Positions 7,018 through 16,521 of a DNA stretch of 64,000 nt are shown one piece after another. The number at the start of each line of letters is the position of its first letter. The stretch's first letter is position 1. Source of the stretch: Neoaquamicrobium microcysteis. GTDB lineage: Bacteria > Pseudomonadota > Alphaproteobacteria > Rhizobiales > Rhizobiaceae. A program made the translations under genes and the position numbers. Under the pieces are notes generated by a model that did not search any database, had not been told where the DNA came from, and saw nothing but the letters and a program-made list of their open reading frames with translations. The stretch spans positions 1-64,000 of the forward strand of contig NZ_VSZS01000062.1 of NCBI RefSeq assembly GCF_008180155.1, in the 5' to 3' direction.

Positions 7018-9165
7018 CTAGGACGCCGCCTTTTTGGGTCGCCGTCCGCGCTTGTTGCCGAAGCGGTCGCCGCCCTTCTTGCCCGCCCATGGCGGTGGCT
7101 CCATCTTCTCAACCCAAGGAAGCAGCCTGATCGGCTTCGGTTCGAGGTGCCCGGTGATGACGGGATATCGGGAAATGATCAGCTGGATCAGTGAAAGGCC
7201 CGCCGGGTTGGTATACCGCGTCGCAGTTTCCGTCTCTCCAAGCCGCCCCGAAATGTCTTCGATCACGCCGTCGGAAACGCCCGCCTGCTTGAGCGTATTG
7301 GCAAAGCCATGTCGGAGCGCATGGATAGGACGCTGCCAGAGACCCCCCGGCATGCACTTCTTGGCGATCGGTACGAAGTCCTTGTAGAATCGGTCACCGG
7401 GGTCGCTCTTCTGCAGGTAGGGAGAGAAGAGTTCCGGAAACAGCATCTTGTGCCCGAGCTCCTTCAACCGCTCGACATACTCGATGAAATTGAGCCGCAG
7501 GAGTTCGTTCGGCACCGGCAGCAGCCGATGTGACTGGGCATTCTTGATGCGCCTGACCTCGCTCGCCTTGATCTGGATCGACCAGTGGCCATCGCTCTGC
7601 ACGATCTCGTCGACCATGAGGCCGGCGAATTCCTTACGCCGGGAACCAAGGTAGGTGAATAGCATGGGGAGGTAGTAGCTGGCCGAATGGAAGACGTGGT
7701 CTCCTGCGACTTCCGGTTCCTCCACGCTTCTTCGACCCGTGAAGAACGGGATATCAAAGAGCGGCCGGATGTCCTCCGGCTTCGGCTTGACCTGTTGGAG
7801 CCTGATCTCGCCTTTTGGCGGCTTCTTGGGCCGCAACCCCTCGAAGGTCCATTCCGGAACCGTGAAGTGCGATGCGCGCAGATGCTTCAGGAAATGGTCG
7901 AGATTGCCGAGGTGTCGGCGGATTGTCGCACGCGAGAGTCCAAGTTCGATCTTCTCGCCCGATGCTGCTGCCTCGTCGGCGCGCCGTTTGCTCTCGGCTC
8001 GCAACGCAGCAGGCGAAAGCGCGCGCAGGCGCGGACTGCGACCGTAGAGGGGAAGGATGTGATTGAAGTGCTGGCGGAGCGCAGCGACATGTTCCTGCGT
8101 GATCTCGCCGGAATGCGCCACGCCATGCTCTTCCAGGATGCCGCGAAAGATGCCGACCAGTACCCGAACGTCCGACGCCGTGTCGTCTTCCCACTCGTTC
8201 TTCCTGTTCGAGATGAGGTTCTCCAACTCCGTGTCGAAATCCGTTAGAGGGAGATCTTTCCGAGCCGTCTTCGGCTGGAGTGGCTTGGCCTGAGGGATCG
8301 AGCGCTGGACGGTCACCGGCTCTGAAGGGACGACCGGGGGCTCCGGCCTAAGTTCTGGCTCGGCCGCCGATCGCGCCACGGGCTTTTCTTCAGACCAGAG
8401 AACGGCCGGGCGAGGAGGTGGCGACCCGGCGCTGGCGGCAACCGATCCACGTTCCGGCAGACGTTCTGCAGTGAGCTTCGGCTTTCTCGTGTCTGCGGCC
8501 GACGCTAGCAGCGTGTCCGCCCGCGCCCTGAAAATCTCCTCGATCGCAGCGTCCCGATGCAGCGGCGTGTCCTCGAGTTCGGCCTGTGCCATGCGGTGCA
8601 GAACGTCGCGAAGGAACGGGCTGCGCGTCACGCCCTTCCTGTCGGAATTGGTGATCTCACGTTCGGACCGATAGGTCGCTTCGATGAAGGGGAGGTCGTC
8701 TGCCTGCGCGCCTGCCTCGATCAGCGCCTCGCGCGTCTCGCTGCCCTCGGCGAAGGAAACATCCTCGCCTGACCCGAACGTGTGCAGGAGGCGGTAGGCC
8801 CAGCCGACCTGACGGTCTGCCTCCCGATGTTCGGGATCCCGCAGGGTACCCGTCCGTTTCGCCGCCAGGTCCAGCGCCTCGATTTCGGCGCGCATCGCCT
8901 CGGCCTCGAGCGCGAAGATTTTCGCGAGCTGTTCCTTTGTCGCCATCCTGGCCTTCGGCACCATTTCAAGTTCGAGCAGCATGGCGTTCAAGCGCCGTGC
9001 CACGAGCGAAGCCTTCTTACGGTCCGACAGCCTAAGGCTCAGTGAAAGCCTTGCATTTGTTCCGGTGCCTTTGAAGCCGACGGGGATGCGCGCCCGCCAG
9101 TAGAAGATCGGCCCCCTGAGGACGAGGTTTTCGACCTGATGCCTGCGCAGTCCCATCCGCCCCAT
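7018..9165 (-). CDS. Large tyrosine recombinase/integrase of the tRNA-Gln element
   Basis: About 715 residues from the ATG at 9165 (another ATG at 9156; the frame stays open to a TTG at 9288 that I consider too weak). The N-terminus (RRHQVENLVLRGPIFYWRARIP) is typical of rhizobial phage-type integrases. A long middle with a Pro-rich linker follows, then a SAM-like core-binding domain and the C-terminal catalytic domain. Catalytic residues seen: Arg in LGSRRKEFAGL, HALRHGF (His-x-x-Arg) and the nucleophile in ATRYTNP. The usual LGH motif reads SGRLGE, so the last His appears replaced. It catalyses integration and excision at the neighbouring tRNA gene. It is much longer than simple phage integrases (about 400 residues). 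Confidence 0.9.
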   Translation of the reverse strand: MGRMGLRRHQVENLVLRGPIFYWRARIPVGFKGTGTNARLSLSLRLSDRKKASLVARRLNAMLLELEMVPKARMATKEQLAKIFALEAEAMRAEIEALDLAAKRTGTLRDPEHREADRQVGWAYRLLHTFGSGEDVSFAEGSETREALIEAGAQADDLPFIEATYRSEREITNSDRKGVTRSPFLRDVLHRMAQAELEDTPLHRDAAIEEIFRARADTLLASAADTRKPKLTAERLPERGSVAASAGSPPPRPAVLWSEEKPVARSAAEPELRPEPPVVPSEPVTVQRSIPQAKPLQPKTARKDLPLTDFDTELENLISNRKNEWEDDTASDVRVLVGIFRGILEEHGVAHSGEITQEHVAALRQHFNHILPLYGRSPRLRALSPAALRAESKRRADEAAASGEKIELGLSRATIRRHLGNLDHFLKHLRASHFTVPEWTFEGLRPKKPPKGEIRLQQVKPKPEDIRPLFDIPFFTGRRSVEEPEVAGDHVFHSASYYLPMLFTYLGSRRKEFAGLMVDEIVQSDGHWSIQIKASEVRRIKNAQSHRLLPVPNELLRLNFIEYVERLKELGHKMLFPELFSPYLQKSDPGDRFYKDFVPIAKKCMPGGLWQRPIHALRHGFANTLKQAGVSDGVIEDISGRLGETETATRYTNPAGLSLIQLIISRYPVITGHLEPKPIRLLPWVEKMEPPPWAGKKGGDRFGNKRGRRPKKAAS

Positions 9166-9305
9166 GCTCCGTCGGCCCGGGAGCGGATGGACACCAGCTC
9201 TGGGCATCAGTTGTGGGCACCAGTTGCGGAAGGCCGATTCGACGCGAAGCGCATCGGCTCGAAAACCCAGAAAGTCCAATGATTTCAATGGTTTACTAAG
9301 AAGTC

Positions 9306-9379
9306 TGGCTGGGGAACCTGGATTCGAACCAGGACTAACGGAGTCAGAGTCCGTGGGTCTACCGTTAACCTATTCCCCA
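9306..9379 (-). tRNA. tRNA-Gln (anticodon CUG)
   Basis: The minus strand reads TGGGGAATAGG at its 5' end and closes with the complementary TTCCCCA, discriminator G and an encoded CCA (9306-9308). The anticodon stem ACGGA/TCCGT encloses the loop CTCTGAC, giving CUG, which decodes CAG. The T arm CTGG-TTCGAAT-CCAG is intact. The integrase lies just beyond the 3' end, so this end is the presumed attachment site. Confidence 0.93.
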
Positions 9380-9674
9380 ACGCATCGGCGGTTGTTCCCT
9401 CGAAGAAGAACCGGTCGCTTGGCTGCGCCGCCGAATTCGCCCGGATATAGCCGTGGATGGAGAATAGTCAACCCCTAACCGATACGCCGGGGTCGAGTTT
9501 GGCTGGGTGGCGTGGCGGGAGGAGGCGGGCGGGACTGCCTGCAAGCTCGTCGAGCAAAATTCGACGGCCGGCCTTGGTGTTTCCGCCGCGCGCTGGTACT
9601 CTGTCGCCAACAGAACGATGAGTGCGCCTGCTGCATCCGCCCCTTGCGGTTCGCGCGGCGCCGAAGGACAGCAC

Positions 9675-11093
9675 GTGAAAGACCCCGATCGAGGCGCCGA
9701 TGCGTCTGAAGGCGGGGCGTCCGGCGGCAAGAGCGGTGCATCGAGCACCGCGGAGCCGCGTCCCGGCCGAAACAGAGGCCGGACCAGCGGCGGGCCCGCG
9801 CAAGCGCGGGGTGGTCGCGACGCCCCCGGCGGCAATCCGCCGCAAAAGAAGCGCCGCAAGCGCAGGCGTGGCCGCAAGGTCTATGCTCGCGACGGCAAGC
9901 CGTCTGTCGAAAGCGCGCCATCAGCGGCGGCGGCTGGACCGGCGTCCGCACCGCAGGCCGGCCAGACCAGATCGACCCCCGTGGTCGAGCCGGCGTCGAC
10001 TGCATCGCAGACGCCATCGATAGCTGTATCCGCGCAGCCGGGGCCAACTGGGCAGGGCGGCGTGCGGTCGCCGCGCGTGCCGGATTTGCCGGTCTATGCC
10101 GCACTCGACCTCGGCACCAACAATTGCCGGCTGCTCGTAGCCATTCCGCAAAGGCCAGGCCAGTTCCGGGTCATTGATGCCTTCTCGCGCATCGTGCGGC
10201 TGGGCGAGGGGCTCACCGGTTCGGGACGGCTGGGCGATGCGGCGATGGACCGTGCCGTGGAGGCTCTGAAGGTGTGCGCCGACAAGCTGCGGGTGCGTCA
10301 GGTGCGCAAGGCGCGCTTGATCGCGACCGAAGCGTGTCGGGCCGCCGACAACGGCACGGAGTTCATCGATCGCGTCGAGCGCGAAGCGGGGCTCAGGCTG
10401 GAGATCATCGACCGCAAGACCGAGGCCCGGCTCGCCGTTTCCGGCTGCGGTTCGCTGGTCGAGCGCGACACGCATGGCGTGGTGCTGTTCGACATCGGCG
10501 GCGGATCGTCCGAAATCGCGCTGATCGACGTGTCGCGCCATCGCACGCCACGGCTCGCCAATCACATCGTTTCGTGGACCTCGCTCCCCGTCGGCGTCGT
10601 GTCGCTGGCCGAGCGATTCGGCGGACGGCATGTGACGCGTGCGGTCTTCGACGCCATGGTGGCGGAGGTCGCGGGCATGCTCGACCGTTTTGAAGGGCGC
10701 ACGCGGCTGTCGCATCTGGCAGCCGGCGAACGCTTCCACCTGCTTGGAACTTCCGGCACGGTCACCACGCTTGCCGGTGTGCATCTGGGGCTGGAGCGCT
10801 ACGACCGCCGCCGCGTCGACGGGCTTTGGATGGACAACGCCAATGTCGATGCGATGATCGAAAAGCTGCTTGGCTGGGACTTCGACCAGCGGGTGGCCAA
10901 TCCGTGCATCGGCGCCGACCGAGCCGACCTCGTGCTTGCCGGCTGCGCGATACTGGAGGCGATCCGCCTGCACTGGCCGTCGCAGAGGCTGCGGGTGGCC
11001 GATCGCGGCCTGCGCGAGGGCATGCTTTCGGAACTGATGGCCGATGACGGCGCATGGCGACGTAACCGGCGGCGAGGGGCATTCACGCGATGA
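9675..11093 (+). CDS. Ppx/GppA-family phosphatase with long disordered basic N-terminus
   Basis: Exopolyphosphatase/guanosine pentaphosphatase family. I favour the GTG at 9675 because GAAGGA stands six bases before it; an in-frame ATG at 9618 lacks such a site. The first ~135 residues are low complexity with a very basic patch ([11 protein letters not shown]). The actin-like ATPase fold follows: [16 protein letters not shown] (phosphate 1), [15 protein letters not shown] (phosphate 2), [13 protein letters not shown] (adenosine), ending with DRGLREGML. The C-terminal HD-like half of E. coli Ppx is absent, giving the short rhizobial form. It overlaps rlmE by four bases, so they are co-transcribed. 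The substrate (polyP or pppGpp) is not decided by sequence. Confidence 0.88.
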   Translation: MKDPDRGADASEGGASGGKSGASSTAEPRPGRNRGRTSGGPAQARGGRDAPGGNPPQKKRRKRRRGRKVYARDGKPSVESAPSAAAAGPASAPQAGQTRSTPVVEPASTASQTPSIAVSAQPGPTGQGGVRSPRVPDLPVYAALDLGTNNCRLLVAIPQRPGQFRVIDAFSRIVRLGEGLTGSGRLGDAAMDRAVEALKVCADKLRVRQVRKARLIATEACRAADNGTEFIDRVEREAGLRLEIIDRKTEARLAVSGCGSLVERDTHGVVLFDIGGGSSEIALIDVSRHRTPRLANHIVSWTSLPVGVVSLAERFGGRHVTRAVFDAMVAEVAGMLDRFEGRTRLSHLAAGERFHLLGTSGTVTTLAGVHLGLERYDRRRVDGLWMDNANVDAMIEKLLGWDFDQRVANPCIGADRADLVLAGCAILEAIRLHWPSQRLRVADRGLREGMLSELMADDGAWRRNRRRGAFTR

Positions 11094-11824
11094 AGAAACC
11101 GGGAAAGAGCGGCGCGTCGCAGGGGGCAGGCGGCGCGCGCGCGCTCAAGACGCGCATCAAGAAGAAGAGCGGGCTGAAGAATTCTTCCCGCCGTTGGCTC
11201 GAACGCCACCTCAACGACCCGTACGTGCACCGCTCGAAGGCCGAGGGTTATCGTTCCCGCGCGGCGTTCAAGCTCATCGAGATCGACGACAAACACAAGC
11301 TGCTGAAGCCGGGCCAGCGCGTGATCGACCTGGGTGCCGCCCCGGGCGGGTGGCTGCAGGTTGCGGCTGCCCGGGTGAAGTCTCCCGAGGATGCGCCGAC
11401 GGTCGTCGGCATCGACTATCTTGGGGTGGACCCTGTTCCGGGCTCGACCATTCTTGAGATGGATTTTCTGGACGAGGGCGCGCCCGCGCGCCTGATGGAA
11501 GCGCTTGGCGGCGCACCCGACCTCGTGCTTTCCGACATGGCCGCGCCCACCACAGGTCACCGCAGGACCGACCATATCCGCACGATGCATCTGTGCGAGG
11601 TGGCGGCAGATTTCGCCATCTCGGTTCTGAAGCCCGGCGGGCATTTTTTGGCAAAGACCTTCCAGGGTGGCACGGAGGGCGGGTTGCTCGACCTTCTCAA
11701 GCGAAATTTCCGCACCGTCCATCACGTCAAGCCACCCGCGTCGCGCGACGAGTCGGTCGAGCTCTACATCCTCGCCAAGGATTTCAAGGGCAAGCCGGAC
11801 GGGGACGATCAGTCGACCGAGTGA
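11090..11824 (+). CDS. rlmE: 23S rRNA (uridine2552-2'-O)-methyltransferase RlmE (FtsJ)
   Basis: 244 residues; the family is usually 210-245. The SAM-binding loop is [15 protein letters not shown]. The K-D-K-E catalytic tetrad is visible: Lys in RAAFKLIE, Asp in [12 protein letters not shown], Lys in [10 protein letters not shown], Glu in ESVELYILA. The basic N-terminal extension of about 40 residues (many Lys/Arg) is common in alphaproteobacterial RlmE and probably contacts RNA. It methylates the ribose of U2552 in the peptidyl-transferase region late in 50S assembly. Its 3' end overlaps the convergent MFS gene by 16 bases. Confidence 0.95.
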   Translation: MKKPGKSGASQGAGGARALKTRIKKKSGLKNSSRRWLERHLNDPYVHRSKAEGYRSRAAFKLIEIDDKHKLLKPGQRVIDLGAAPGGWLQVAAARVKSPEDAPTVVGIDYLGVDPVPGSTILEMDFLDEGAPARLMEALGGAPDLVLSDMAAPTTGHRRTDHIRTMHLCEVAADFAISVLKPGGHFLAKTFQGGTEGGLLDLLKRNFRTVHHVKPPASRDESVELYILAKDFKGKPDGDDQSTE

Positions 11825-13296
11825 GGGCTCTGCTGCGGCGGCTGATTTTTCCTCACGTGCCCGGAAACGGTCAGGCCCGCGTCCGGTGACAGTTTCAGGA
11901 TGGGTAGCACGGCGCATGCCGCAAACATGGCGACCACGATGAAGGCGGTGGAGAATGCCGCCAGCCCGGTCGGTTCGCCGGTGGCAATATGGTGCGCCTC
12001 CAGCAGCATGCCCGCCACCGCCACGCCAAGGGCTATGGAAATCTGTTGCGAGACCGAGGCTATGGCGGTCGCCTGCGCGGCCTGGCGGTCATCGATCTCC
12101 GCGAACACCAGCGCGTTGTTGGAGGTGAAGAACAGCGAGCGGGTGAAGCCGGCCGCGATCAGGGTCCCGATGATGATCCAGTAGGGTGTGGAGGGCGTGA
12201 AGAAGGCGTTGGCGGCCATCAGCAGCGCGCCTGCACCGGCCGCAAACACCAGCACGTTGCGGAAGCCTGCAAGCCGCAGCGCCGTCGTCGCGAAAAATTT
12301 CAGCGCGATTGCCCCCAGCGCGCTGGCGAAGGTCAGCATGCCGGATTCGAAAGGGCTCAGTCCGAAGCCGAGCTGAAACATCAGCGGCAGCAGGAACGGG
12401 ACCGCGCCAATTCCGATCCGGAATATCGAGCCGGACAGGATGGCGATGCGGGGCGCTGGGTTGTCGAGAAGCCTGAGGTCCAGGATAGGCGTGGCGATGC
12501 TTCTGGCATGGCGCACATAGGCCATGGCGGCGAGAATGCCGAGCCCCAGGGTGAAGGCTCCGATGAGGGGCGGCAGTGCCGGCATGGACACGACAGAAAG
12601 GCCGAACACGATGCCGGCGGCGGCTAGCGCGGCAAGCGAGAAGCCCTTCCAGTCTATCCGCGCCACGGGGGCCGGCGGCATGTCCGGCAGCACGCGCCCG
12701 GCAACGACGATGCCGATCAATCCGATGGGCACGTTGATCAGAAAGATCCAGTGCCATGTGAAGAAGGTGGTGATGAAGCCGCCGACAGGCGGCCCGATGA
12801 GCGGACCTATGAGCGCGGGAACCGTCAGCCAAGCCATGGCCGAGACGAGCTGGCTGCGCGGCGTCGAGCGCACGAGCACGAGCCTGCCGACCGGCGTCAT
12901 CATGGCGCCGCCCATGCCCTGCAGGAAGCGCGCACCGACGAATTCCAGCATCGAGCCGGCGGCTGCGCATGCCAGCGAGCCCACGACGAACACGCCAATG
13001 GCTATGCGAAAAACGCGCTTCGCGCCGAACCGGTCGGCCATCCACCCCGAAACTGGAATGAAGATCGCCAGCGCCACGAAGTAGCTGGTCAGCGCCAGCT
13101 TCAGCGTGATCGGGCTCGTGCCGATGTCGGCCGCGATGGCCGGCAGCGAGGTGGCGATGACCGTCGAATCCATCTGCTCCATGAACAGCGCGACCGCGAG
13201 GATCAGGGGAACGGTGCGGTTCAACGGCGATGTCCGGGCGACGCCGCGCTTCGCGTGCACGGCTGATGATGATGCGGCATGCGCGCGGGTTACCAT
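11809..13296 (-). CDS. MFS transporter, DHA2 (14-TM) drug/metabolite exporter family
   Basis: 495 residues with about 14 hydrophobic segments. The first one carries [19 protein letters not shown], the DHA2 signature with the membrane Asp, followed by [13 protein letters not shown] (motif A between TM2 and TM3). [12 protein letters not shown] matches the antiporter motif C of TM5. It should be a proton-coupled exporter in the inner membrane; the substrate is unknown and there is no adjacent membrane-fusion protein. A perfect 7-bp inverted repeat sits 22 bases upstream of its start, a candidate repressor site. The 3' end is convergent with rlmE. Confidence 0.88.
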   Translation of the reverse strand: MVTRAHAASSSAVHAKRGVARTSPLNRTVPLILAVALFMEQMDSTVIATSLPAIAADIGTSPITLKLALTSYFVALAIFIPVSGWMADRFGAKRVFRIAIGVFVVGSLACAAAGSMLEFVGARFLQGMGGAMMTPVGRLVLVRSTPRSQLVSAMAWLTVPALIGPLIGPPVGGFITTFFTWHWIFLINVPIGLIGIVVAGRVLPDMPPAPVARIDWKGFSLAALAAAGIVFGLSVVSMPALPPLIGAFTLGLGILAAMAYVRHARSIATPILDLRLLDNPAPRIAILSGSIFRIGIGAVPFLLPLMFQLGFGLSPFESGMLTFASALGAIALKFFATTALRLAGFRNVLVFAAGAGALLMAANAFFTPSTPYWIIIGTLIAAGFTRSLFFTSNNALVFAEIDDRQAAQATAIASVSQQISIALGVAVAGMLLEAHHIATGEPTGLAAFSTAFIVVAMFAACAVLPILKLSPDAGLTVSGHVRKNQPPQQSPHSVD

Positions 13297-13317
13297 GAAG
13301 CCGGTCCGGGGTTCAAT

Positions 13318-13336
13318 CCGTAAGTCTGTCTTACGG
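13318..13336. promoter_or_regulatory. Inverted repeat CCGTAAG-N5-CTTACGG upstream of the MFS gene
   Basis: A perfect 7-bp inverted repeat (13318-13324 and 13330-13336) located 22 bases before the MFS start codon at 13296, inside the 168-base divergent region shared with the MBL-fold gene. Size and symmetry suit a TetR- or MarR-type operator, but no such regulator gene is adjacent. It could also form an mRNA hairpin. Confidence 0.45.
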
Positions 13337-13464
13337 TTTTCCAGCTTGTGGTTCGCGCTTCGGTTGATCGTTCACAAACGCTCAAGTTGACGTGAGCGGC
13401 TTGTTATCCGGCCGGAAGCGGCCATGTCCGACACATCGACAGTCGATCAAGGGAGAACTCATAG

Positions 13465-14442
13465 ATGGTCGTGACCGATCGCCGATCCGCATTTAAGTTC
13501 GGTCTGGTGGGGGCAGCCGCGCTGGCCGCGCCGCAAATCATGGTAAGAACAGTTCATGCGCAGGCACCCGTGCCCGAAATAGGCAATCCCCGCTTCAACC
13601 GCTTCAACCTTGGAAGTTTCGAGGTGACGGCCATTAATGACGGTGCACGGGTGATGGATGACCCGCACACCATTTTCGGCGAGGATCAGGAGCAGGCGGC
13701 GGTCGCGGAGCTGTTGGAGGAAAACTTCCTGCCATCGGATCGTCTCGTCAACAGCTTCACACCAACGCTCGTCAATACCGGTTCGGAGCTCATCCTTTTC
13801 GATACGGGGCTGGGTGCCGGCGCGCGAGAAGGCGGGCTGGGGCAGCTTCGTTCGCGCATCGAGGCATCCGGCTACAGCCCGGACGATGTGTCGATCGTCG
13901 TTCTCACGCACTTCCATGGGGATCATATCGGCGGCCTGATGGAGGACGGTGCTCCCGCCTTCGCGAATGCGCGCTATGTCGCGGGCCAGGCGGAATACGA
14001 CTTCTGGACGGCCGAGGAGCGGATGTCCGGTCCGACCGAAGGCAATGCCCAGGCAGTGCAGGCCACCGTCGTGCCGCTTGCTGAAAACATGACGTTTATC
14101 GGCGATGGCGACGAGGTGGTGCCCGGCGTCAGCGGCATGCTGGCCGCCGGCCACACTCCCGGTCACATGGTGTTCCATCTGGAATCGGAAGGGCGGCGGC
14201 TGATGCTGACGGCGGATACGGCGAACCACTATGTCGCGTCGTTGCAGCGGCCGGACTGGCACGTCCGTTTCGACATGGACAAGGAAGCGGGCGCGCAGAG
14301 CCGCCGTCGCGTCTTCGACATGATCGCCTCGGAGCGTATCCCCTTCATCGGCTATCACATGCCGTTCCCGGCGGCCGGCTTCATCGAAAAGGTTGACGAC
14401 GGCTTCCGCTTCGTGCCCGTCAGCTACCAATTGATGCTGTAG
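13465..14442 (+). CDS. TAT-exported metallo-beta-lactamase-fold hydrolase
   Basis: 323 residues. The N-terminus DRRSAFKFGLVGAAALAAPQ with VHAQA about residue 35 is a twin-arginine signal with an Ala-x-Ala cleavage site, so the mature enzyme is periplasmic. The metal centre is intact: HFHGDHIGG (HxHxDH), His in AGHTPGHMV, Asp in LTADTANH, His near the end in IGYHMPFP. This set matches the binuclear-zinc MBL-fold superfamily (quorum-lactonase/organophosphatase-like group); the actual substrate cannot be read. The ribosome site GGGAG lies before the ATG. It stands alone between a divergent MFS gene and a convergent SDR gene. Confidence 0.87.
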   Translation: MVVTDRRSAFKFGLVGAAALAAPQIMVRTVHAQAPVPEIGNPRFNRFNLGSFEVTAINDGARVMDDPHTIFGEDQEQAAVAELLEENFLPSDRLVNSFTPTLVNTGSELILFDTGLGAGAREGGLGQLRSRIEASGYSPDDVSIVVLTHFHGDHIGGLMEDGAPAFANARYVAGQAEYDFWTAEERMSGPTEGNAQAVQATVVPLAENMTFIGDGDEVVPGVSGMLAAGHTPGHMVFHLESEGRRLMLTADTANHYVASLQRPDWHVRFDMDKEAGAQSRRRVFDMIASERIPFIGYHMPFPAAGFIEKVDDGFRFVPVSYQLML

Positions 14443-14454
14443 TCTGGCCTACAG
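14437..14454. terminator. Short hairpin between convergent genes
   Basis: CTGTAG-TCTGGC-CTACAG spans the two stop codons of the MBL-fold gene (plus) and the SDR gene (minus). The stem is only six pairs and lacks a T-tract; it could act weakly in both directions. Confidence 0.3.
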
Positions 14455-15216
14455 ATGACCCGCGTCGACGATCAGGGTCTGCGCGGTCAGCATCCTTGAG
14501 GCGTCGGAAGCAAGGAAGAGGCACGGCCCGACGAGATCGTCGGGCTGCATTTCTTCGCGCAGGCACTGTGCCTGCACATGTGCCGCGAGCCTTTCAGGCG
14601 TCACCCACAGATCACGCTGGCGCTGGGTCATCACCCAGCCGGGTGCGATGGCGTTGACGCGTATGTTGTCCGGCCCGAGCTTGCCCGCCAGCCCCTTCGT
14701 CAGCCCGATGATGCCCGCCTTTGCCGCGGTGTAGGAGGGCATGTCCGGGTGATTTATCATGAAGGAGGTGGAGGTGAAGTTGATGATCGAGCCGCCGCCA
14801 GCATCTTTCATGCCGGGCACGACCGCTTGGGCCGCGAAGAAATGCGGGCGCAGGTTGATGGCCTGATTTTCTTCCCAGTATTCGACGGTTACGTCCTCGA
14901 TCTCGTGGCGCTGGTCAAAGGCGGCATTGTTGACCAGCACCGTCACCGAGCCATGCCTGTCCGCGGCCGTCGCAGCGGCGGCTCGTAGCGCGTCGATGTC
15001 GCGAAGGTCGGCTTCGAGGAACAGCGCCCTGCTGCCGGTCTCCTGCTCCAGCCGGTCGGCAAGCGCCTCGCTCGCCTCGCGCGCAATGTCGATGAAGGCT
15101 ACCCTGGCTCCCTGCCTGAGGAAGCCTTCGGTGAGCGCTGCACCTATTCCGCTGCCTCCTCCGGTGATGAGTACCGAGCGGCCTTCGAGATCGGCGTGAC
15201 GAACGGATGGCATCAT
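14449..15216 (-). CDS. Short-chain dehydrogenase/reductase (SDR)
   Basis: 255 residues from the ATG at 15216, which has AGGAA upstream and lies 10 bases after the kynureninase stop; the open frame continues upstream into kynU but that part is not SDR-like. Classical SDR motifs: TGGGSGIG (nucleotide-binding), LVNNAAFD (NNAG-type), the catalytic Ser in NFTSTSFM and YTAAKAG (Tyr-x-x-x-Lys). An Asp after the second strand (VAFIDIA) suggests NAD(H) preference. As the third gene of the aminotransferase-kynU-SDR operon it may reduce or oxidise a product of aromatic amino acid breakdown, but this is only inference from position. Confidence 0.87.
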   Translation of the reverse strand: MMPSVRHADLEGRSVLITGGGSGIGAALTEGFLRQGARVAFIDIAREASEALADRLEQETGSRALFLEADLRDIDALRAAAATAADRHGSVTVLVNNAAFDQRHEIEDVTVEYWEENQAINLRPHFFAAQAVVPGMKDAGGGSIINFTSTSFMINHPDMPSYTAAKAGIIGLTKGLAGKLGPDNIRVNAIAPGWVMTQRQRDLWVTPERLAAHVQAQCLREEMQPDDLVGPCLFLASDASRMLTAQTLIVDAGHL

Positions 15217-15226
15217 GGGTCTGTTC

Positions 15227-16513
15227 CTAAGTGACGAGCTTGCGTTCGGAGAAACGGTCCTCGCGCCAGAAGCCGGTTTCCATGATCGCTTCCAGCGTGG
15301 CGACGGCGGCCCACACGTCCTCGAACCCGACATAGAGCGGCGTGAAGCCGAACCGCAGGATGTCCGGCGCACGGAAGTCGCCGATCACGCCGGCCTCAAT
15401 CAGCGCCTGCATGATCGGCCAGCCGTTCTCGTGCGTCAGCGCCACTTGGCTGCCGCGTTCCGCGGGCTCCTTCGGAGTTATGACGCTCAGCCCGTGCTGC
15501 ACCAGCCTCTGCTCGGCCAGTTCGATGAACATGCCGGTGAGCCGCAGCGATTTATCGCGCAGCGCCTGCATGTCCGTCTGCTCGAAGATCGACAGGCTTT
15601 CCATCAGCGGCAGGTAAGAGAGCACCGGCGGCGTGCCGACCCGGAACTTCTCGATGCTGCCGGCTGGCTGAAAATCGATCTCGAAGGCGAAGGGAACTGC
15701 ATGGCCCTGCCATCCGGTCAGCGGGTTCTGCACCTCTCCGAGATGACGCGTCGCCACGAACAGCCATGCCGGCGCGCCGGGGCCGCCATTCATGTATTTA
15801 TACGAGCAGCCGACCGCGAAGTCCGCATCGCAGCCGGTCAGGTCCACCGGCAGCGCTCCAAGCGAATGGGCGAGGTCCCAGATCACCAGCGCGCCGACCT
15901 CGTGCGCCGCACTTGTCAGCCGCGCCATGTCGCGAAGCCGGCCCGTGCGATAGTTGACGTGGCTCAGGCAAACGACCGCCGTATCCGTGTCCAGAAGCTC
16001 CAGTACGGAGTCGTCATCGTCTCCCGCCAGCGCCAGTTCGGCCTTGGGAAAGACGTTGGCGATCGCGCCCTGCAGGATATGCACGTCGGTCGGGAAGTTG
16101 TTGCGCTCGGAGATGACCTTGCGGCGGTCACTGCGCAGGTTCATCGCGGCGCAAAATACCTTGTACAGGTTGACCGATGTCGAATCGGCAGCCAGCACTT
16201 CGCCTTTCTTGGCGCCCATCAGCTTCGCAAGCCTGTCTCCGACGGTGACCGGCAGCATGTGCCAGTCGCGCGCGTTCCAGCTACGGATGAGGCCCTTGGC
16301 CCAGCCTTCCGACATCGCCTCCTGCATCGCGGGCACGGCGGAGACTGGCATCGCTCCCAGCGAATTGCCGTCGAGATAGATTTCGCCCTTCGGCAGGTCG
16401 AACATCTGGCGGAAATGCGCGAGCTGGTCCTCCCAGTCCAGCTTCTGGCATTCCTTCTGCTGGGGGGAGGCCGCGTCGCGTGCGGCTTTCACGGCGTCGA
16501 TCATCTCGCTCAT
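15227..16513 (-). CDS. kynU: Kynureninase
   Basis: 428 residues, the usual length. A fold-type I PLP enzyme with the kynureninase hallmarks IYLDGNSLGAMP near residue 45, VIWDLAHSLGALP (Asp-x-x-His PLP contact), and the Schiff-base Lys in GCSYKYMNGGPGAPAW, followed by PLTGWQGH. It cleaves L-kynurenine to anthranilate and alanine (and 3-hydroxykynurenine to 3-hydroxyanthranilate). It lies between an aminotransferase (9-base gap) and an SDR on the same strand. Tryptophan dioxygenase and formamidase, which make kynurenine, are not in the window. Confidence 0.95.
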   Translation of the reverse strand: MSEMIDAVKAARDAASPQQKECQKLDWEDQLAHFRQMFDLPKGEIYLDGNSLGAMPVSAVPAMQEAMSEGWAKGLIRSWNARDWHMLPVTVGDRLAKLMGAKKGEVLAADSTSVNLYKVFCAAMNLRSDRRKVISERNNFPTDVHILQGAIANVFPKAELALAGDDDDSVLELLDTDTAVVCLSHVNYRTGRLRDMARLTSAAHEVGALVIWDLAHSLGALPVDLTGCDADFAVGCSYKYMNGGPGAPAWLFVATRHLGEVQNPLTGWQGHAVPFAFEIDFQPAGSIEKFRVGTPPVLSYLPLMESLSIFEQTDMQALRDKSLRLTGMFIELAEQRLVQHGLSVITPKEPAERGSQVALTHENGWPIMQALIEAGVIGDFRAPDILRFGFTPLYVGFEDVWAAVATLEAIMETGFWREDRFSERKLVT

Positions 16514-16521
16514 GACCCGTC

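Larger units (their letters stand above)
1..9308. mobile_element. Integrase-proximal end of an integrated element (genomic island or ICE) inserted at tRNA-Gln
   Basis: A large tyrosine recombinase (7018-9165) ends about 140 bases from the 3' end of a tRNA-Gln gene, the classic layout of a tRNA-targeted integrative element. Leftward from it the genes are mostly unrecognised, share the minus strand, and include plasmid-like proteins; rightward the genes are ordinary chromosomal ones (ppx, rlmE). I found no second copy of the tRNA 3' end inside the window, so the distal att site is probably to the left of base 1. No relaxase, type IV secretion or partition gene is visible here, so ICE versus plain island cannot be decided. 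Confidence 0.7.

Noticed and set aside
9166-9288. Extension of the integrase to a TTG at 9288
   Set aside because: TTG without a ribosome site 17 bases from the tRNA; the family-like N-terminus begins near 9165/9156.
1-9300. Second attachment site (direct repeat of the tRNA-Gln 3' end) inside the window
   Set aside because: I looked for the T-arm/acceptor sequence and saw no second copy; it is probably beyond the left edge.
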